In this document: piece after piece, positions 5,552-7,085 of the stretch
How the letters are laid out: each line of letters starts with the position of its first letter
How positions within the stretch are numbered: position 1 is the first letter of the stretch
Assembly: GCA_021826655.1 (NCBI GenBank)
Contig: JAKAZC010000140.1
Span: 1 to 7,085 of the forward strand
Direction: 5' to 3'
Length of the DNA stretch: 7,085 bases
From: Actinomycetes bacterium
GTDB lineage: Bacteria; Actinomycetota; Acidimicrobiia; Acidimicrobiales; RAAP-2
Program-made: the position numbers and the translations under genes
Notes under the pieces: model-generated
Seen by the model: only the letters and a program-made list of their open reading frames with translations
What the model was told of the DNA's origin: nothing
The model's database searches: none

Positions 5552-6667
5552 GTGCCCACCCAGCCCCGAGAGGTTCCGGTTCCCGGACAGCCCCGAATGG
5601 TCCCCGTACCGGTCCGTCCGCCGGCATCGCGGCGATCCGGCGAGCCCGAGCAGGCCCCGCTGTCGGGCGGCCAGCGGGCGCTGCTCGCCCGTGCCGAGCG
5701 GGCGCTGCTCGACGAGCGCCGGGTCCTGGGCGCCGACGAGCTGCGCGAACTGGCCGCGCTGCCCGACGGCGCCGTGGTCCCGCTCGCCGCCCTCGCCCAT
5801 CAGGTCCGGCTCGCGTGGTGCGGCCCCGAGGTCGAGGTGGAGGGCATCCTGTCGGCCAAGACGGGCGGCTGCCCCGAGGACTGCCACTTCTGCTCGCAGT
5901 CCTCGCGGTTCGAGACCCCGGTGAAGGCGACGCCCTTCCTCCGCACCGACGACGTCCTCGGGGCGGCCCGCGAGACGGCGGCGCTCGGCGCGTCGGAATT
6001 CTGCATCGTGCTCGCCGTCCGCGGCCCCGACGAGCGGACCCTCGCCCGCATCCTCGAGCTCGTGCCCCTGGTGAAGGAGGAGACCGGGCTCAACGTGGCG
6101 GTGAGCGCGGGGATCCTGACCGACGACCAGGCCCGCCGGCTGGCAGCCGGGGGCGTCCACCGCTACAACCACAACCTCGAGACGGCCCGCTCCTTCTTCC
6201 CCGAGGTCGTCACCACCCACCGGTGGGAGGAGCGGGCCGAGACCTGCCGCCTGGTGCGCCGGCACGGCATGGAGCTCTGCTGCGGCGCGCTCATCGGGAT
6301 GGGCGAGTCCGACGAGCAGCGGGTCGAGCTGCTGCTCGAGCTGCGCGACCTCGACCCCACGGAGGTGCCCGTCAACTTCCTCAACCCCCGGCCGGGCACC
6401 CCTCTGGCGGCGCGCGGGGTGACCGGCGCGTGGGAGGCCCTGCGGTGGATCGCCCTCTTCCGGCTGGCCATGCCGGGCGTCATCCTGCGGTACGCGGGTG
6501 GCCGCGAGGTGACCTTGCGCGACCTGCAGTCGATGGGGATGACCGCCGGCATCAACGCCCTCATCGTCGGCAACTACCTCACCACGCTCGGGCGCTCGCC
6601 CCAGGAGGACCTGCAGATGCTCGACGACCTCCGCATGCCCGTCGCCGCGCTCACGGCCGCCTTCTGA
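5552..6667 (+). CDS. bioB: Biotin synthase BioB with an altered auxiliary-cluster site
   Basis: This radical SAM enzyme converts dethiobiotin to biotin, the last step of biotin synthesis. Numbered from GTG 5552 (371 residues), the [4Fe-4S] motif CPEDCHFC gives C107, C111 and C114. YNHNLET (205-211) and the C-terminal [12 protein letters not shown] and [15 protein letters not shown] blocks are typical of actinobacterial BioB. For the sulfur-donating auxiliary cluster, C151 (SEFC) matches E. coli C97, C243 (MELCCG) matches C188 and R313 (ILRYAGG) matches R260. The segment GLNVAVSAG (179-187), where E. coli has C128, contains no Cys: Ala183/Val184 occupy the site. The first ~37 residues are a Pro/Val-rich extension absent from E. 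coli BioB (346 aa), made of a 9-residue duplication. Other possible starts are GTG 5543 and ATG 5597; 5552 fits the promoter element best. A bsaP-like gene follows 11 bp after the stop. Confidence 0.93.
   Translation: MPTQPREVPVPGQPRMVPVPVRPPASRRSGEPEQAPLSGGQRALLARAERALLDERRVLGADELRELAALPDGAVVPLAALAHQVRLAWCGPEVEVEGILSAKTGGCPEDCHFCSQSSRFETPVKATPFLRTDDVLGAARETAALGASEFCIVLAVRGPDERTLARILELVPLVKEETGLNVAVSAGILTDDQARRLAAGGVHRYNHNLETARSFFPEVVTTHRWEERAETCRLVRRHGMELCCGALIGMGESDEQRVELLLELRDLDPTEVPVNFLNPRPGTPLAARGVTGAWEALRWIALFRLAMPGVILRYAGGREVTLRDLQSMGMTAGINALIVGNYLTTLGRSPQEDLQMLDDLRMPVAALTAAF
5561..5614 (+). repeat. Imperfect 27-bp tandem duplication in the bioB 5' end
   Basis: Units 5561-5587 and 5588-5614 code QPREVPVPG and QPRMVPVPV. 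The protein copies match at 7 of 9 residues, while the DNA differs at several third positions, so the duplication is not very recent. It forms the disordered-looking N-terminal tail, assuming translation starts upstream of ATG 5597. Confidence 0.65.
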
Positions 6668-6678
6668 TCGCCGGCGCC

Positions 6679-6867
6679 GTGCCGGCGAGCCCCCCGCCGT
6701 CGGGCTTCTGCACGGGATGCGGTCGCCCCGGCGACGAGTGCGGTGGCTGCCGCACGCTCGACCCACCCCACTACTGCGCCGGGTGCGGCAGGTGGATGGC
6801 CGTCCGGGTCACGCCCACGGGTTGGTCGGCACGCTGTCCCGAGCACGGCGAGCGCCGCAGCCCCTGA
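6679..6867 (+). CDS. bsaP: Small Cys-rich protein, probable biotin synthase auxiliary protein (BsaP-like)
   Basis: The 62-residue product has cysteines as CxxC pairs at 11/14, 21/24 and 33/36, then C53-PEH56. The last half, HYCAGCGRWMAVRVTPTGWSARCPEHG, resembles the C-terminal pattern I associate with actinobacterial BsaP (Rv1590 of M. tuberculosis), which BioB of mycobacteria needs for dethiobiotin-to-biotin conversion. Position agrees: it begins 11 bp after the bioB stop on the same strand, suggesting one transcript and coupled translation. GTG 6679 is the only standard start in this open stretch after bioB. CTG 6664, overlapping the bioB stop, is possible but unlikely, and there is no clear Shine-Dalgarno. 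The Cys/His set could bind an Fe-S cluster or zinc. The N-terminal pair of CxxC motifs may be an elaboration of the family. The homology judgement is from memory of the pattern, not an alignment. The alternative is an unrelated zinc-ribbon protein. Confidence 0.72.
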   Translation: MPASPPPSGFCTGCGRPGDECGGCRTLDPPHYCAGCGRWMAVRVTPTGWSARCPEHGERRSP

Positions 6868-6880
6868 ACGGCCCGGCCTC

Positions 6881-7085
6881 CTAGCCGTGCCGTCCCCGGG
6901 CGCCGGCCGGGGCGGCCAGCACGCAGCCCGCGAGCTCCGCCTCCCCGCCCGGGACAGCCACGACCCGCAGCCCGAGCGCGTCGCCGAGCCACTGACGGTT
7001 CCGCCGGTGGAGCTCCGCCCCCGGGTCGAACCGGTTCAGCACGACGGCGACCGCCGGCGCCCGGCCTGGCCCGCTCCCCCACGCC
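6881..7085 (-). CDS. bioD: C-terminal fragment, possible dethiobiotin synthetase (BioD)
   Basis: The minus-strand frame reads 67 residues from the window edge (first full codon at 7084) to the TAG at 6881-6883. The N-terminal part lies beyond the right edge. AVAVVLNRFDPGAELHRRNRQWL is a hydrophobic beta-strand ending in LNRFDP, then a helix, then GLRVVAVPGGEAELA. This resembles the last strand-helix-strand of P-loop BioD/AAA_26 proteins, which make dethiobiotin from 7,8-diaminopelargonate, CO2 and ATP. The P-loop itself is outside the window, so the family rests on a short stretch plus the neighbouring bioB. The third-position G/C pattern and sensible amino-acid makeup support this frame over the Arg/Gly-rich alternative frame on the same strand (6771-7082), which also crosses bsaP. 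It ends 13 bp from the bsaP stop, convergent with it. Other P-loop proteins remain possible. Confidence 0.5.
   Translation of the reverse strand, partial: AWGSGPGRAPAVAVVLNRFDPGAELHRRNRQWLGDALGLRVVAVPGGEAELAGCVLAAPAGARGRHG

Noticed and set aside
4242..5924. A 560-residue + frame antisense to the acyl-CoA dehydrogenase, running into bioB
   Set aside because: The His/Leu/Val/Pro-rich composition mirrors the opposite gene's codon bias, there are no domain motifs, and it conflicts with two clear genes.
5431..6678. The long + frame (5431-6867) read as one 478-residue protein
   Set aside because: Most of it is an out-of-frame shadow of bioB. Only its tail after the bioB stop (6679-6867) looks like real protein, and that tail is annotated separately.
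6894..6912. CCCCGG/CCGGGG inverted repeat (7-base loop) after bsaP as a terminator
   Set aside because: It lies inside the coding region of the convergent gene, has only a 6-bp stem and no T-tract. Such pairs are frequent at this GC content.
6771..7082. A 103-residue minus frame at the right end
   Set aside because: It runs through the whole 3' half of the bsaP-like gene and is Arg/Gly-rich. The alternative minus frame ending at 6881 gives a more protein-like sequence.

Overview
The window is GC-rich and densely coded, with strong G/C preference at third codon positions, GTG starts, and short or absent untranslated leaders. This suggests a high-GC actinobacterium. The BioB C-terminal half and the small cysteine protein behind it also look actinobacterial, possibly Acidimicrobiia-like, but the lineage is an inference. 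I see no rRNA, tRNA, insertion sequence, CRISPR array or phage gene. No stretch longer than about 80 bases lacks a gene.

Layout from left to right. (1) The 3' part of a D12-class adenine DNA methyltransferase (+) is followed 16 bp later by a PPK2-family polyphosphate kinase (+), probably on one transcript. (2) A 60-bp convergent gap holding a strong GC-rich hairpin separates PPK2 from a membrane acyl-CoA desaturase (-) with three histidine boxes. (3) A short divergent region leads to an amidase-signature hydrolase (+). Its 5' end consists of a 15-bp tandem repeat, each copy carrying an in-frame ATG. (4) The amidase ends 6 bp from the end of an acyl-CoA dehydrogenase (-). (5) An 80-bp divergent region leads to biotin synthase bioB (+), then a small Cys-rich gene resembling bsaP, the biotin synthase auxiliary protein. 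(6) At the right edge, convergent with these, is the C-terminal end of a gene (-) that looks like dethiobiotin synthetase (bioD).

Themes. The right third is a biotin-synthesis locus: BioD would make dethiobiotin, and BioB would insert sulfur with BsaP help. Biotin serves acyl-CoA carboxylases, so it fits next to fatty-acid genes (desaturase, acyl-CoA dehydrogenase), although these have separate promoters and no shared operon is visible.

The observation most worth following is that BioB lacks a cysteine where classical biotin synthases have the second ligand of the sulfur-donating [2Fe-2S] cluster. It is coded directly upstream of a 62-residue protein with seven cysteines. The second is the ATG-bearing 15-bp repeat at the amidase start.
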